Positions 1-8,600 of a DNA stretch of 64,000 nt are shown here, in pieces. Below the pieces are notes generated by a model, which did not search any database, had not been told where the DNA came from, and was given only the letters and a program-made list of their open reading frames with translations. Every line of letters starts with the position of its first letter. The stretch's first letter is position 1. The stretch is from Oscillatoria sp. HE19RPO (GTDB lineage Bacteria; Cyanobacteriota; Cyanobacteriia; Cyanobacteriales; Laspinemataceae), in the NCBI RefSeq assembly GCF_024220515.1, contig NZ_JAMXOT010000010.1:1-64000 (forward strand). Reading direction: 5' to 3'. A program made the position numbers and the translations under genes.

Positions 1-140
1 AAGATAACGACTGAAGTCGTTACTACGAACTGGGAAAGATAACGACTGAAGTCGTTACTACGAACTGGGAAAGATAACGACTGAAGTCGTTACTACGAAC
101 TGGGAAAGATAACGACTGAAGTCGTTACTACGAACTGGGA
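1..140. repeat. Four perfect tandem copies of a 35-bp repeat
   Basis: Units at 1-35, 36-70, 71-105 and 106-140 are identical. Each holds the near-palindrome AACGACTGAAGTCGTT (7-bp arms around GA), so each copy can form a small hairpin. The array touches the window edge and may be longer. There are no unique spacers, so it is not a CRISPR. It lies just beyond the 3' end of the peptidase gene. Known type: palindromic intergenic repeats common in filamentous cyanobacteria. Function not evident. Confidence 0.95.
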
Positions 141-143
141 CGA

Positions 144-1823
144 TTACTCCGTTGCTGGGATGGTGATTTCTAGGGTGACTGGAACCGGAGGTAACGGGAC
201 TGGGGGTGGCGTGGGAACATCTAGTAAGGTTGTTGAAGCCGTTTCTAGATTGACGGGAGGGTTCAAGAATGCCAGGGGGGGAGGGGGTGCGGGCATATCT
301 AAAGAGGGTAGGGTCGTCAGGGGGGAGTTACCCGAGGTGGGAGTGGCAATTTGGGGGGCTGTCTCTAGGGACCGAATGAATTGGGCTAGAGCATATTCCA
401 TTTGAGTGCCTGGATCCATTGCCATCCAGCCTTCTGGAGTTAACTCACGCAGTTCAAAGTGGAGGTGAGGTCCCGTAGAGTTGCCGGTACTGCCGACTTC
501 TCCAATAACTTGACCCTGTTCTACGACTTCTCCGGGTTGGACAAAGATATTGGAGAGGTGAGCATAGAGGGTTTCCAGGGTGGAATTCTGGTGTTGCAGG
601 ACTACGGTTTGACCATAGCCTCCCATCCAATCGGCGATCGAGACAGTACCGCTATAGGCAGCGACAACGGGAGTTCCAGTCGGTGCACCGAAGTCCATAC
701 CGGAGTGAAAGCGGCTGTCCCCAAAAATTGGATGGGTCCGCCAGCCAAATAAGGAGGTAATTTCAGCAGGAATTGCCAGGGGGAAAATCATGCTGGTGTT
801 GCCGTTCCCGGGACGATTGGACCGTCTCAGACGATTCCAGTCGAAGTTGCGCGCAGCGGTTTTGGTGCGATAGTGGATGCCGTCAATGTCAGCTTTTGCT
901 GACGCTTGCGGGTAGGTAGGAGCAGTCCTAACGGGGACTTGCGGCAGTGCGGCGTAAGAGGGTTCGGGTTCTGCATAGTAAACGGGTTCAGCGGGTGCGG
1001 AGGCAGCGCCTACAGGGGCGGCGATCGCCGGGGGTTCCAGGGGTTGCAAGGCGGGACTGTAGAGATTCGCCTGTTGTGCTTGCTGAATGGATGCCGGAAC
1101 CGGCAGGCGGTCCTCTGCGTAACGATGCTGTTCTATCTCCTGAGATGCTTCCTGGATGGGTGGTTCAACCCACTCCGCCTGTTCCACGACTTCCGGTGGA
1201 GGAGGTGCAGTGCCAGTTAAGGAGTCCGACTCTGCCGGTGTAGCTACGGCACTCGCTTCGGCAACGGGGGAGTCTTCGGGGGTGGGGAGACTATAATCCG
1301 TGGGATCGACGTAAAGATTGCTTTGGTGGATATTTTGGAGGGTGGGTTCGGCGCTGGCGGTTTCCGGGGTCGAGTAATCTTCCGCAGGGGCGATCGCCTC
1401 GCGGTTGTAGTCTCCAATGGGGTCCGGTTGCGCCATCAGGGTCTCAGGGGCTGAGTCCGATTCAGGATACCACGGGGTCACTCCAGCAGTATCTAAGGGG
1501 TCCGGAGAGGCATCCTCACCAACCCAAGGGTCAACCGGGGTTTCCTCACCGAATCCCGACACTGAATAATCAGCACCTTCTAAGGGTTGCAAGAGTTCGG
1601 CGCTGGTGGAGACTTCCGGTTCTGAGGGAAGCGATTCAACCGGAGGGGGGGCCATTTCAGCTTGACCAAAAGGGTCTGCTGCATCCGATGGAGTCTGCGC
1701 GTTAGCATCTGCATCTCCACCAAGCAAGCTGAGGGAGGGAATCAACGCGAGTCCCTGCAACAGGAGAGAAACCTGACAAATAATACTTAAAGGAGTGCGG
1801 GAAAGTGGATTTCGCTGGCTCAT
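144..1823 (-). CDS. Exported M23-family (LytM/NlpD-like) peptidoglycan endopeptidase
   Basis: The C-terminal part, about residues 350-460 from this start, is a peptidase M23 domain. It has the zinc and catalytic signature H-x3-D (RFHSGMDFG), a YAH histidine and H-x-H (GPHLHFE), so it should be an active metallo-endopeptidase cutting cell-wall cross-links in the periplasm. The N-terminus has a hydrophobic export segment ending near DANA. About 280 residues of low-complexity Pro/Glu/Ala-rich linker follow. A short Pro-rich tail follows the peptidase domain. The frame is open 16 codons further upstream (to 1871), but the Met at 1823 puts the signal sequence at the N-terminus and is preferred. 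A role in cell separation or wall remodelling is inferred from the family. Confidence 0.88.
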   Translation of the reverse strand: MSQRNPLSRTPLSIICQVSLLLQGLALIPSLSLLGGDADANAQTPSDAADPFGQAEMAPPPVESLPSEPEVSTSAELLQPLEGADYSVSGFGEETPVDPWVGEDASPDPLDTAGVTPWYPESDSAPETLMAQPDPIGDYNREAIAPAEDYSTPETASAEPTLQNIHQSNLYVDPTDYSLPTPEDSPVAEASAVATPAESDSLTGTAPPPPEVVEQAEWVEPPIQEASQEIEQHRYAEDRLPVPASIQQAQQANLYSPALQPLEPPAIAAPVGAASAPAEPVYYAEPEPSYAALPQVPVRTAPTYPQASAKADIDGIHYRTKTAARNFDWNRLRRSNRPGNGNTSMIFPLAIPAEITSLFGWRTHPIFGDSRFHSGMDFGAPTGTPVVAAYSGTVSIADWMGGYGQTVVLQHQNSTLETLYAHLSNIFVQPGEVVEQGQVIGEVGSTGNSTGPHLHFELRELTPEGWMAMDPGTQMEYALAQFIRSLETAPQIATPTSGNSPLTTLPSLDMPAPPPPLAFLNPPVNLETASTTLLDVPTPPPVPLPPVPVTLEITIPATE

Positions 1824-1902
1824 TTTAATTCGCTCTTCGCTATAGATTCCTAGAAGGATTAACGGTTTCAAAGCAGGGTTCTACACAGCAAACACCGCGC
1901 AG

Positions 1903-2949
1903 TTAGGCCCTGAGAATGGGATACCCCTGGTTAATTGTACCGGGCATCAACTCAATTTCTTCGGTCGTAGAAGCACTTGTGAAAGGAGAGTTTGGATCCG
2001 ATGGCGACGATTCGTGCAGACGAACACGCAGTTCTCCCGTATCGCTGACGCCTAGGATAACCCCTGCCGAACCTTCGACAGCAAGGGGTTGACCGATGCC
2101 AACCATCAGGTTTTGGTAGGATGGCAGCAAAGTCCCTACTCCTTTCTGATCAAACGTTTGATATCCGGAGGCGACTGCCCAGAGGGTGAGGGCCGCCAAC
2201 ATTTCCAGAGATGTTATCTCAGGATGAGGGCGATCGCCTAGGAAGGTTTGGAGGTTAATCCCGGTTTCGGGGACTGGGTTGGACCAATTAATGCCCACTC
2301 CGACGACAGCTTTGGTAATTTGTCCCTGATGGATTTTGGTTTCCGTGAGGATACCCCCCAATTTGTAGCCGTCGAGAATCAAGTCGTTGGGCCATTTTAG
2401 GCTGACTGGGATATTGTAGGCGCGGAAGGTGGTTGCTAGTCCCCAGGCGCTACAGAGGGTCAGCAGTAGTGCATCCCGAGCGTTGAGGTTGGGGGTTAGG
2501 GCCAGGGAGAGATAAAGACCCCCAGGAGATGAGTCCCACTGACGTCCCCGCTGTCCTTTTCCCGCCGTTTGACGGGTGGCGATGACCACCGTTCCAGGGG
2601 GCGCACCGTCGGCCAGGAGGGTCCAGAGGGTTTGATTGGTGGAGGCGACTTGCTCGAAGAGGTGAATAGAAAAGTTGAGGGATGACGGCGACAAGGACGG
2701 GTGTGAGGAGAAACCCTTGTCGGTCGTTCCCGGGTTGACGGTGTGCTGCGATCGCAGACACAGCAGAAAATTTTCTATGCAGTCTTGATTCAGGCCCACA
2801 GGAGCGGTTCGCGTAAAGAGTCCGTGGACTAAGGTAGCATAAAATGCGAATTCACACTGAAAAATTTTGGGATTTCTTCCAGTTGGGATTGTAGTCTGAG
2901 CCTGTCGCTCCTCCCCTGAATCATTCCTTGAGTAATTATTTATCTTCAA
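1903..2949 (-). CDS. birA: Biotin--[acetyl-CoA-carboxylase] ligase (BirA, catalytic type)
   Basis: The enzyme activates biotin with ATP to biotinyl-AMP and transfers it to the carrier lysine of acetyl-CoA carboxylase. Visible motifs are the biotinyl-AMP loop GKGQRGRQWDSSPGG, the KWPNDL motif and YKLGGILTE, in the order typical of BPL_LplA_LipB domains, with a small BPL_C-type C-terminal domain. There is no N-terminal DNA-binding helix-turn-helix, so it should be a ligase only, not a repressor. About 90 residues of unrecognised sequence precede the catalytic domain. The ATG at 2949 would leave only 7 bp to the divergent pgeF start. The true start may therefore be internal, for example the GTG at 2797-2799. 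Confidence 0.9.
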   Translation of the reverse strand: MKINNYSRNDSGEERQAQTTIPTGRNPKIFQCEFAFYATLVHGLFTRTAPVGLNQDCIENFLLCLRSQHTVNPGTTDKGFSSHPSLSPSSLNFSIHLFEQVASTNQTLWTLLADGAPPGTVVIATRQTAGKGQRGRQWDSSPGGLYLSLALTPNLNARDALLLTLCSAWGLATTFRAYNIPVSLKWPNDLILDGYKLGGILTETKIHQGQITKAVVGVGINWSNPVPETGINLQTFLGDRPHPEITSLEMLAALTLWAVASGYQTFDQKGVGTLLPSYQNLMVGIGQPLAVEGSAGVILGVSDTGELRVRLHESSPSDPNSPFTSASTTEEIELMPGTINQGYPILRA

Positions 2950-2956
2950 ACCAAAG

Positions 2957-3745
2957 ATGCATACTTGGCACTGGCGGAATTGGAACGGACTGCCCTATCT
3001 GACTTGTAGTTTACTGGAACCTTGGCCTCACGGCTTTTTTACTCAGCAATTTTGGCCGCGATCGCCACAGGAGTTGGTGGAGGTGTTGCAACCCACGGCA
3101 TCGGTGTATCGCGTCAAACAGGTGCATGGGAATACGGTGTTGAGTACGCAGATGTTGACTCCCCAGGTTCGGGAAGAAGATTTAAAAGAGGATGCACCCC
3201 AGAAACCGGAGGCGGATGGGTTGCTCAGTGCAGGGTCCCAGGAAGCAATCTGGGTTTGTAGTGCAGATTGTTCGCCGGTATTGATTGGGGATATGCAAAC
3301 GGGACAGGTGGCGGCGTTGCATTCGGGATGGCGAGGGACTGCGGAAAATATTGTGGCGGTGGCGATCGCTCAGATGCTGAACCAAGGGAGTCAGTTGGAG
3401 CAATTACGAGTGGCGATCGGGCCCGCCATCTCCGGCCCAGTGTATCAAGTCAACACCGAAGTTGCCATCCAAACCTGTGCCAGTCTAGTTGATTTAGACA
3501 ATTCGGAGGACATTTTAAAAACCGTTCAAGACTTCGATAATTCCCCCATCTTACCCGATTCCGAACCCGGAAAAGCAAGGCTAGATGTCCGACGAACCAT
3601 TGAGTTACAGTTAGAGCAATTGGGGATAACTTCTAAACAAGTTGCCATTTCCCCCCATTGCACCTATCAAGACCCCGAAAACTTCTTTTCCTACCGCCGA
3701 GACGGGCAAAAAAAAGTACAATGGTCAGGAATTGTTTCCCGGTAA
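2957..3745 (+). CDS. pgeF: Laccase-domain purine nucleoside phosphorylase / peptidoglycan editing factor (YfiH family)
   Basis: Family motifs run the full length: VKQVHGNTV (His57), CSADCSPVLIGD (Cys105), ALHSGWRGT (His122), IGPAISG near the middle and SPHCTYQDPENFFSYRRDG at the end. His57, Cys105 and His122 form the expected metal/catalytic site. Members of this family (YfiH/YlmD/FAMIN) phosphorolyse purine nucleosides and deaminate adenosine. The E. coli member also affects peptidoglycan composition. Length (262 aa) is normal. It is transcribed divergently from birA with almost no gap, so the two genes must share or overlap promoter DNA unless birA starts further in. Confidence 0.9.
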   Translation: MHTWHWRNWNGLPYLTCSLLEPWPHGFFTQQFWPRSPQELVEVLQPTASVYRVKQVHGNTVLSTQMLTPQVREEDLKEDAPQKPEADGLLSAGSQEAIWVCSADCSPVLIGDMQTGQVAALHSGWRGTAENIVAVAIAQMLNQGSQLEQLRVAIGPAISGPVYQVNTEVAIQTCASLVDLDNSEDILKTVQDFDNSPILPDSEPGKARLDVRRTIELQLEQLGITSKQVAISPHCTYQDPENFFSYRRDGQKKVQWSGIVSR

Positions 3746-4185
3746 TTCAGTTGTTTTTGACTTGTGACCTAGGATTGTACTCTACCAAAGCCTCCAAAAA
3801 ACTGTCCCTGAACTGACGCTTTCTTGGGAGAGGCAACCCGAAAGGAAGGGACATCCTGGGCGAATAATACGGAATCCGCTATTCAAAGGTCTATAAAAAC
3901 CCGCACCCTAAAGGGTGGGGCTACACGGACAAAGCCCGCCTGCGCGGGCTATTCTACAAAAACGACTTTTGATACCTGGATTTGGTATAATCGCCCCTCC
4001 AGAGATACAGGTCCTGCTTCAACCCTGAACCTCAATCTATGGAATAATTCTTCCTAAGAGTGTCAGCCTCTCCCTCCCGACTCGACAGAATCCACAGAAT
4101 CAACAGGCTTTTACTTTTGAATTTTTGAGAAAAAATATTGTGATGTATGCTATAATTTTTATTTTCATGCAAGAATTATAAGGCG
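3746..4185. other. Intergenic region with MITE copy A and AT-rich promoter of the Septu genes
   Basis: No credible gene. About 3866-3992 is occupied by the MITE-like repeat listed separately. The last 80 bp are strongly AT-rich and precede ptuA. An AAGG just before the ATG at 4186 can serve as ribosome-binding site. Confidence 0.7.
3866..3992 (+). repeat. MITE-like element, copy A (ATAC..AATCCGG ends)
   Basis: This is one of four copies in the window (others at 8418-8548, 15567-15659 and 48177-48326). It begins with ATACGGAATCCG and ends with CGGATTTGGTATAAT; in the better preserved copies these ends are imperfect terminal inverted repeats. The middle contains two hairpins: the CACCCTAAAGGGTG type and AGCCCGCCTGCGCGGGCT. 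No coding capacity. Confidence 0.85.
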
Positions 4186-5532
4186 ATGAGAATTGATAAA
4201 TTAATTATCCATAACTTTAAAAAATTCTCAGAGTATAGTTTAGAACTTCATCCCAAATTTACCCTGCTCATCGGTGACAATGGGACGGGGAAAACCAGCC
4301 TATTAGATGCTTTGGCGATTGCGGCTGGGGTATGGCTGGTCAATCCACCGGATAGCACTCTTTCTAATAGCAAACGAAATATATTGCCGAATGAGATTCG
4401 ATTAAAACCTATTAAACACGCTGGAATTACCAGGTTTTTTGAATGTAAACCTGTGATTATTCAAGCAATAGGAATGATTCACGAGGATTATTCTTATTAC
4501 AATCATTGGTGTAGACAAATCAAAATAAACGGTTCTCGGACCTCGAATACAGAGGCAAAACGAGTCATTGATTCGATTAGCAATCTGTTTAAAAACGACC
4601 AATGGGGAGCAATGATTTGGTTCCCGGTGATTGCTTATTATGGAGCGGGTCGAACTTGGCTGCCTTCTAACGCCAGTCGCAAAACCGCTAAATTGGAACA
4701 AGGGATGAACCGCAGATGGGATGCTTTTTATGATTGCTTTGAGGAACGGATTCGTTTGGCGGACTTGCAAACTTGGTTCCAGAAAGAGGCGATCGCAGCT
4801 TTACAACGCAGTGGAAAAATGCGCCCAAGCTATGATGTGGTTAAATGGGCTATTTTACGCTGTATTCCGGGAGCAGATGACCTCTGGTTTGATGGCGATC
4901 GGGCTGAAATTGTTGTCTCTTTGAAACATCAACCCATTCCCTTCAGCCACCTCAGTGCAGGGCAAAAAATGATGGTTGCGCTAATTGCTGATATTGCCAT
5001 TAAAGTCGTCAACCAAAATACTAAATTCTTGACCGAAGTCGTGGACCCCAATCCCGAAATTATACCCCCTATTCTGCAACAAACACCCGGGTTAGTCCTG
5101 ATTGATGAGATTGATGTGCATCTCCACCCTAAATGGCAGCGGCGTATCGTCAATGACCTCAGAACCACCTTTCCTTCCATTCAATTTGTTTGCACCACCC
5201 ACTCCCCCCAAGTCATTGGTCAAATTGAACCCGAATGCCTGCGGATTCTCTATGAAGATGATGCAGGTAAAATCCGTACCATTACCCCTAAGCAAGGGTT
5301 AGGGATGGATAGCTCATGGATTTTACAAAATCTGATGGGAGCCTCAGCCAGAGATATTAAAATTGAAGAGGATTTAGAGCAAATATTTGATACCATTGAT
5401 GCCGAAAACTATTCCCAAGCTAGAGAACTGATTCACACCCTCACCCAAAAAGTGGGTGACTTTCCTGAACTGCAAGAAGCTACTTCATTTTTCGATAGAC
5501 TTGAACTCTTACAAAACTATGAAAACGATTAG
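4186..5532 (+). CDS. ptuA: Septu anti-phage system ATPase PtuA
   Basis: SMC/ABC-type AAA ATPase of 448 residues. Walker A is GDNGTGKTSLLDA (G30-T37), the ABC signature is LSAGQ (256-260), Walker B with D-loop is LVLIDEIDVHLHP (303-314) and the switch histidine is in TTHSPQVI (H339). This is the RecF/OLD-like 'AAA_23/AAA_21' layout used by PtuA. The next gene is an HNH nuclease overlapping by 14 bp, and this ATPase + HNH pair defines type I Septu defence. In known systems PtuA assembles with PtuB and controls its nuclease activity against phage. The DNA is more AT-rich than neighbouring genes, consistent with horizontal gain. Confidence 0.88.
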   Translation: MRIDKLIIHNFKKFSEYSLELHPKFTLLIGDNGTGKTSLLDALAIAAGVWLVNPPDSTLSNSKRNILPNEIRLKPIKHAGITRFFECKPVIIQAIGMIHEDYSYYNHWCRQIKINGSRTSNTEAKRVIDSISNLFKNDQWGAMIWFPVIAYYGAGRTWLPSNASRKTAKLEQGMNRRWDAFYDCFEERIRLADLQTWFQKEAIAALQRSGKMRPSYDVVKWAILRCIPGADDLWFDGDRAEIVVSLKHQPIPFSHLSAGQKMMVALIADIAIKVVNQNTKFLTEVVDPNPEIIPPILQQTPGLVLIDEIDVHLHPKWQRRIVNDLRTTFPSIQFVCTTHSPQVIGQIEPECLRILYEDDAGKIRTITPKQGLGMDSSWILQNLMGASARDIKIEEDLEQIFDTIDAENYSQARELIHTLTQKVGDFPELQEATSFFDRLELLQNYEND

Positions 5533-6199
5533 AAAAACCCATCCCCCTAGAGAATTTTTAGAGTGGCTCAAGGAAAATGAAGGGCTAGACTGTAGTTATG
5601 CGGCACTCCAAGGAAAAGAAGCACATACAGTTTTAAAAAATTATCTGTTAAGAGAACAGGGATTTCTTTGTGCCTATACAGGAGTAAGCATATCCGAGGA
5701 AGATTCTCATATTGAACATATTAAGCCTCAATCAGTTTGTAGAACAGTCCCCAATCCGGGAAAGACCTATTTAGAGGATGTTGAATATCGCAATATGGTC
5801 GCTTGTTTTCCAAAAGATGGCGGAGATATCTCTCATGGTTATGGTGCGCCAATCAAAGGAGGATGGTGGAATGAGGAGCAATTTGTTTCACCCTGCCAAG
5901 AAGATTGTGAAAGAAGATTTATCTATGGATGGCGTGGGAAGGTGTCTCCCTATCAGGAGAATGATACCGCTGCTAATACAACGATTGATATCCTACAATT
6001 AAATGCAAAAAGTTTACAAGATAGGCGATACCGGGCAATTGTGGGTTTCTTTGGCTTTAGCAGTAAACGCAAAACCAAGGAACTAAGTCAGCGAGATGCT
6101 AAAGTGCTATTAACAATGATTAGCAAGCCCAATTCAACGGGAAAACTTCAGGAATTTTGCTTTGTTTTTGAACAACTGTTGCCTCGATATATCAAATAG
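5519..6199 (+). CDS. ptuB: Septu HNH endonuclease PtuB (TIGR02646-like)
   Basis: 226 residues from the ATG at 5519, which lies inside the last codons of ptuA (14-bp overlap, translational coupling). An upstream in-frame ATG at 5456 lies deep inside ptuA and is less likely. The HNH core is visible: Cys51-AYTG, DSHIEHIKPQS with H64, E66 and H67, then the Asn of YRNMVACFP (N92) and further cysteines at 126 and 130. The family cuts DNA when released or activated by PtuA. No reverse transcriptase or retron ncRNA is seen beside it, so this is a stand-alone Septu pair rather than a retron module. Confidence 0.87.
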   Translation: MKTIRKTHPPREFLEWLKENEGLDCSYAALQGKEAHTVLKNYLLREQGFLCAYTGVSISEEDSHIEHIKPQSVCRTVPNPGKTYLEDVEYRNMVACFPKDGGDISHGYGAPIKGGWWNEEQFVSPCQEDCERRFIYGWRGKVSPYQENDTAANTTIDILQLNAKSLQDRRYRAIVGFFGFSSKRKTKELSQRDAKVLLTMISKPNSTGKLQEFCFVFEQLLPRYIK

Positions 6200-6244
6200 G
6201 AAATTAGCACTTGTGCTGTACCGTAAAATCAACAGGTTATAACT

Positions 6245-7000
6245 TCACCAAGGTAAACGAGTGCCATCCCAGGAGAAAAATTCACCTGTATCGGTTTCTT
6301 CTAGGTTTTCTAAAACAGTCCAGAGTTGAGAGACGGTTTTTTCTATGGGGAATAATTTTTCTGGGGGAACGTTGCGCTGGAAGGGTTTGGATAAGCGGGT
6401 GTCGGTGGTGCCGGGATGGAGGGTGACTACGATCGCCTTTGAGCCTTTGCGCGGGTATTCGATTGCAACGGTTCGCATGAGCATATTTAAAGCAGCTTTT
6501 GAGGCACGATATCCATACCAACCGCCGAGTTGATTGTCGCCGATGCTGCCGACTTTCGCGGAAATGGTGGCGAAAATACTGCGCTGATTATGTTGGAATA
6601 GGGGGAGTAAGTGTTTGGCTAATAATACGGCACCGATGCTATTGACTTGAAAATAACGCATTAAGTTTTCTGAGTTGATTTGCCGCAAACTTTTTTCTGG
6701 TTGCAGGGTGGAATCATGTAATAGTCCGACGCAGTTGATGGCGAAATGGAGGGAGTTGGTGTGCTGTTGAATTTGAGCAATCGCTGCTTGAATTTGCGCT
6801 TCGTCGGTGATGTCCATTGGTAGGCAAATCAGTTCCTGGGAATGTTGGCGACTCAGGTTTAATAATTCGGCGGCAGAGTCGGGATGGCGATAGGTTGCAA
6901 AGACGGTAGAAATACTTGGGGTTTCTAAGCATTTTTTCACAAACCCGAGTCCGATTCCTTGACTTGCACCAATAATTAAAGCATTCTGGGATTGATTCAT
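6245..7000 (-). CDS. SDR-family oxidoreductase (C-factor/CsgA-like)
   Basis: Classical short-chain dehydrogenase of 251 residues. The NAD(P)-binding glycine motif GASQGIG is at residues 11-17, NCVGLLH matches the NNAG region, and the catalytic pair YxxxK is Y164-K168 (YGYRASK), preceded by serines at 147 and 152. Length and layout fit the CsgA/C-factor-like SDR group. The substrate cannot be read from sequence. The frame is open upstream to 7483, but that part is low-complexity and contains a palindromic repeat, so the start at MNQSQNALIIGAS (7000) is chosen. It is convergent with ptuB, 45 bp apart. Confidence 0.88.
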   Translation of the reverse strand: MNQSQNALIIGASQGIGLGFVKKCLETPSISTVFATYRHPDSAAELLNLSRQHSQELICLPMDITDEAQIQAAIAQIQQHTNSLHFAINCVGLLHDSTLQPEKSLRQINSENLMRYFQVNSIGAVLLAKHLLPLFQHNQRSIFATISAKVGSIGDNQLGGWYGYRASKAALNMLMRTVAIEYPRKGSKAIVVTLHPGTTDTRLSKPFQRNVPPEKLFPIEKTVSQLWTVLENLEETDTGEFFSWDGTRLPW

Positions 7001-7730
7001 AGTTGAGTTGACTAGATGGGTATTATCAATATTGAACCGCAACTCGTAGGATAAATTTGTTCTAGCTTGGGGACCAAATGTAGGACCTACACTGGCCCGG
7101 GGAAGGCGGATGAGAGAATATATCCGTATGTCTTGACAAAGGGTGGGGACTTGGAACTCGCTTTGAGATGGCATGACCCCTGACCTATCTGGAATTGCCG
7201 ATCGCCCTCTGGGCCAGGACTTACGCATTATTTCATATAAAACCCTAACTGTAGGGTTGATTCGCGAATCAACCCTACAGCATAAGGGGTTTATGGGTAA
7301 GTCCTCTGGGTGATCCCCGGTGCAACTGGCAAAAAGGAACGGATATCTCGGGGGCATAGGTGGGCAAGATACACTAAAGAGGAATGCCCAATATCTGGGG
7401 GTTTGAGTTACAGTTGAGACACCGTTGGGCAGATTGTCTAGGGAATGTCTGCGATCGCCTCGGGACGATGGGAAAGCAGTCACGTTATTCTAGGAATTAC
7501 TCCAAGGGAACACCAATTTTTGTATGAGGACTCGATTTCAAAGTGGGACTCTTGACAACTCCCCTGTTCATCCCCGATTTTGCCACGCAATCTCGGAAAA
7601 AATATAATCATGATTGAGTCTACAAGTCGTTATTTTAAGTAGCTTGACCCCGATCCGGGTGATTCAAGCAAGGGACTTGTGGATAGGTGACCGTTAATGG
7701 TAGTTTAAATAAGAGGTAGAAAAAAATCAG
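7001..7730. other. Intergenic region between SDR gene and CPP1-like gene
   Basis: No gene supported. It holds the ~90-bp MITE-like element at 7216-7305 and, in its last 250 bp, the promoter region for the gene at 7731. The minus-strand frame that continues from the SDR gene across this segment shows no recognisable protein sequence. Confidence 0.6.
7216..7305. repeat. MITE-like element with a 32-bp perfect palindrome
   Basis: The ends are AGGACTTACGCA (7216-7227) and, inverted, GGGTAAGTCCT (7295-7305). Inside lies a perfect palindrome from 7249 to 7280 with core GATTCGCGAATC. A nested ATAAAACCCT / GGGTTTAT pair lies between ends and core. Relatives of the palindrome with the same TTCGCGAA core occur at 20572-20601, 20704-20732 and 58700-58728. 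Confidence 0.8.
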
Positions 7731-8339
7731 ATGAGCGAATTAAGTTGCTACGAACAGTTAGGAGTCTCAGAAAACGCTTCGTTTGAGGAAATCCAAGAAG
7801 CCCGCACTCGCATGAGCGCACTCCATAGTGGCGATCGCAAACAAGTTGATCTCATTGAAGCGGCTTATGATCAAATTCTGATGCAGCGTCTACGGCAGCG
7901 TCAAGAGGGCAAAATTAAAGTCCCAGAACGAATTCGCTTTGCTGAACGGGAAGTCCGCACCATGCCGAGTGCACCCCCCTCTCCGACAAAAGAGGCTCCA
8001 GCGTGGTTACAAGGACTGTTAGATACACCCTCTCGGTCTGATATTATCTGGCCAGCAGGCGGTTTTTTTGCCTTGAGTCTTTTGAGTTTATTGCAACCCG
8101 CTTCTGCACCTTTAGCATTAGCGTTGGGTGTTGGCGTCGGTCTTTATTTTCTCAATCGGAAAGAAAAGAAATTCGGTCGTGCGTTGGCGATCACCGTGGT
8201 TGCCTTGCTGGGAGGATTGCTGATTGGTGCGCCCCTAGGCACTTGGTTAACCAGTGTGGGTGTGCTATTTCCCGCTGATGGTTTAGCAGCTAGTTTTACC
8301 TTTTTTGTCTTGTGGTTGGTTAGTAGCTTTTTACGTTAA
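7731..8339 (+). CDS. CPP1-like family membrane protein (J-domain-like)
   Basis: The N-terminal ~65 residues resemble the degenerate DnaJ-like fold of the CPP1/DUF3353 family (MSELSCYEQLGVSENASFEE..., without a functional HPD motif). After a proline-rich linker come four hydrophobic segments (about residues 105-200) that anchor it in a membrane. Plant CPP1 stabilises the chlorophyll-synthesis enzyme POR and helps chloroplast protein import. Cyanobacterial homologues are conserved but less understood. It is a single gene with a strong terminator right after it. Confidence 0.82.
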   Translation: MSELSCYEQLGVSENASFEEIQEARTRMSALHSGDRKQVDLIEAAYDQILMQRLRQRQEGKIKVPERIRFAEREVRTMPSAPPSPTKEAPAWLQGLLDTPSRSDIIWPAGGFFALSLLSLLQPASAPLALALGVGVGLYFLNRKEKKFGRALAITVVALLGGLLIGAPLGTWLTSVGVLFPADGLAASFTFFVLWLVSSFLR

Positions 8340-8363
8340 TTTACTCAGCTTCAATACCGAAAT

Positions 8364-8402
8364 AAAAAAGGGTAAAGAATTCAATTCTCTACCCTTTTTT
8401 TT
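8364..8402 (+). terminator. Rho-independent terminator after the CPP1-like gene
   Basis: Hairpin AAAAAAGGGTA ... TACCCTTTTTT with a small internal GAATTC-like stem, running into eight Ts. It starts 25 bp after the stop codon. Confidence 0.85.
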
Positions 8403-8417
8403 AAGGCTTTGAAATCG

Positions 8418-8548
8418 GTATAATCCCAAATCCGGTTGGTAAAAGCAGGTTTTCGCTTTTAGCCCGCGCAGGCGGGCTTCGTCCGTATAGCCCCAGGCTT
8501 CAGCCTGCGGGTTTTCATAGACCTTTGACAACCGGATTCCGTATCAGG
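8418..8548 (-). repeat. MITE-like element, copy B (inverted orientation)
   Basis: Same family as 3866-3992, in reverse orientation. Ends read ATCCCAAATCCGGTTG on the left and CAACCGGATTCCGTAT on the right, giving clear imperfect terminal inverted repeats of about 20 bp. The internal hairpins AGCCCGCGCAGGCGGGCT and CAGGCTTCAGCCTG are intact. Confidence 0.85.
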
Positions 8549-8600
8549 AGCAGTCTTCTAACCCACGATGGAGGCGACTGCCACCTGATCCAGTCTTGAT

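Noticed and set aside
1-140. Possible CRISPR array
   Set aside because: The 35-bp units are adjacent and identical with no spacers; it is a simple tandem repeat.
3824-4057. 77-residue frame upstream of ptuA
   Set aside because: Most of it lies inside MITE copy A and has no protein-like features.
4186-6199. Retron-type defence island
   Set aside because: No reverse transcriptase gene or msr/msd-like RNA near the ATPase-HNH pair.
7001-7483. N-terminal extension of the SDR protein
   Set aside because: It crosses a perfect 32-bp palindrome and has no domain features; the Rossmann glycine motif sits properly near the start at 7000.
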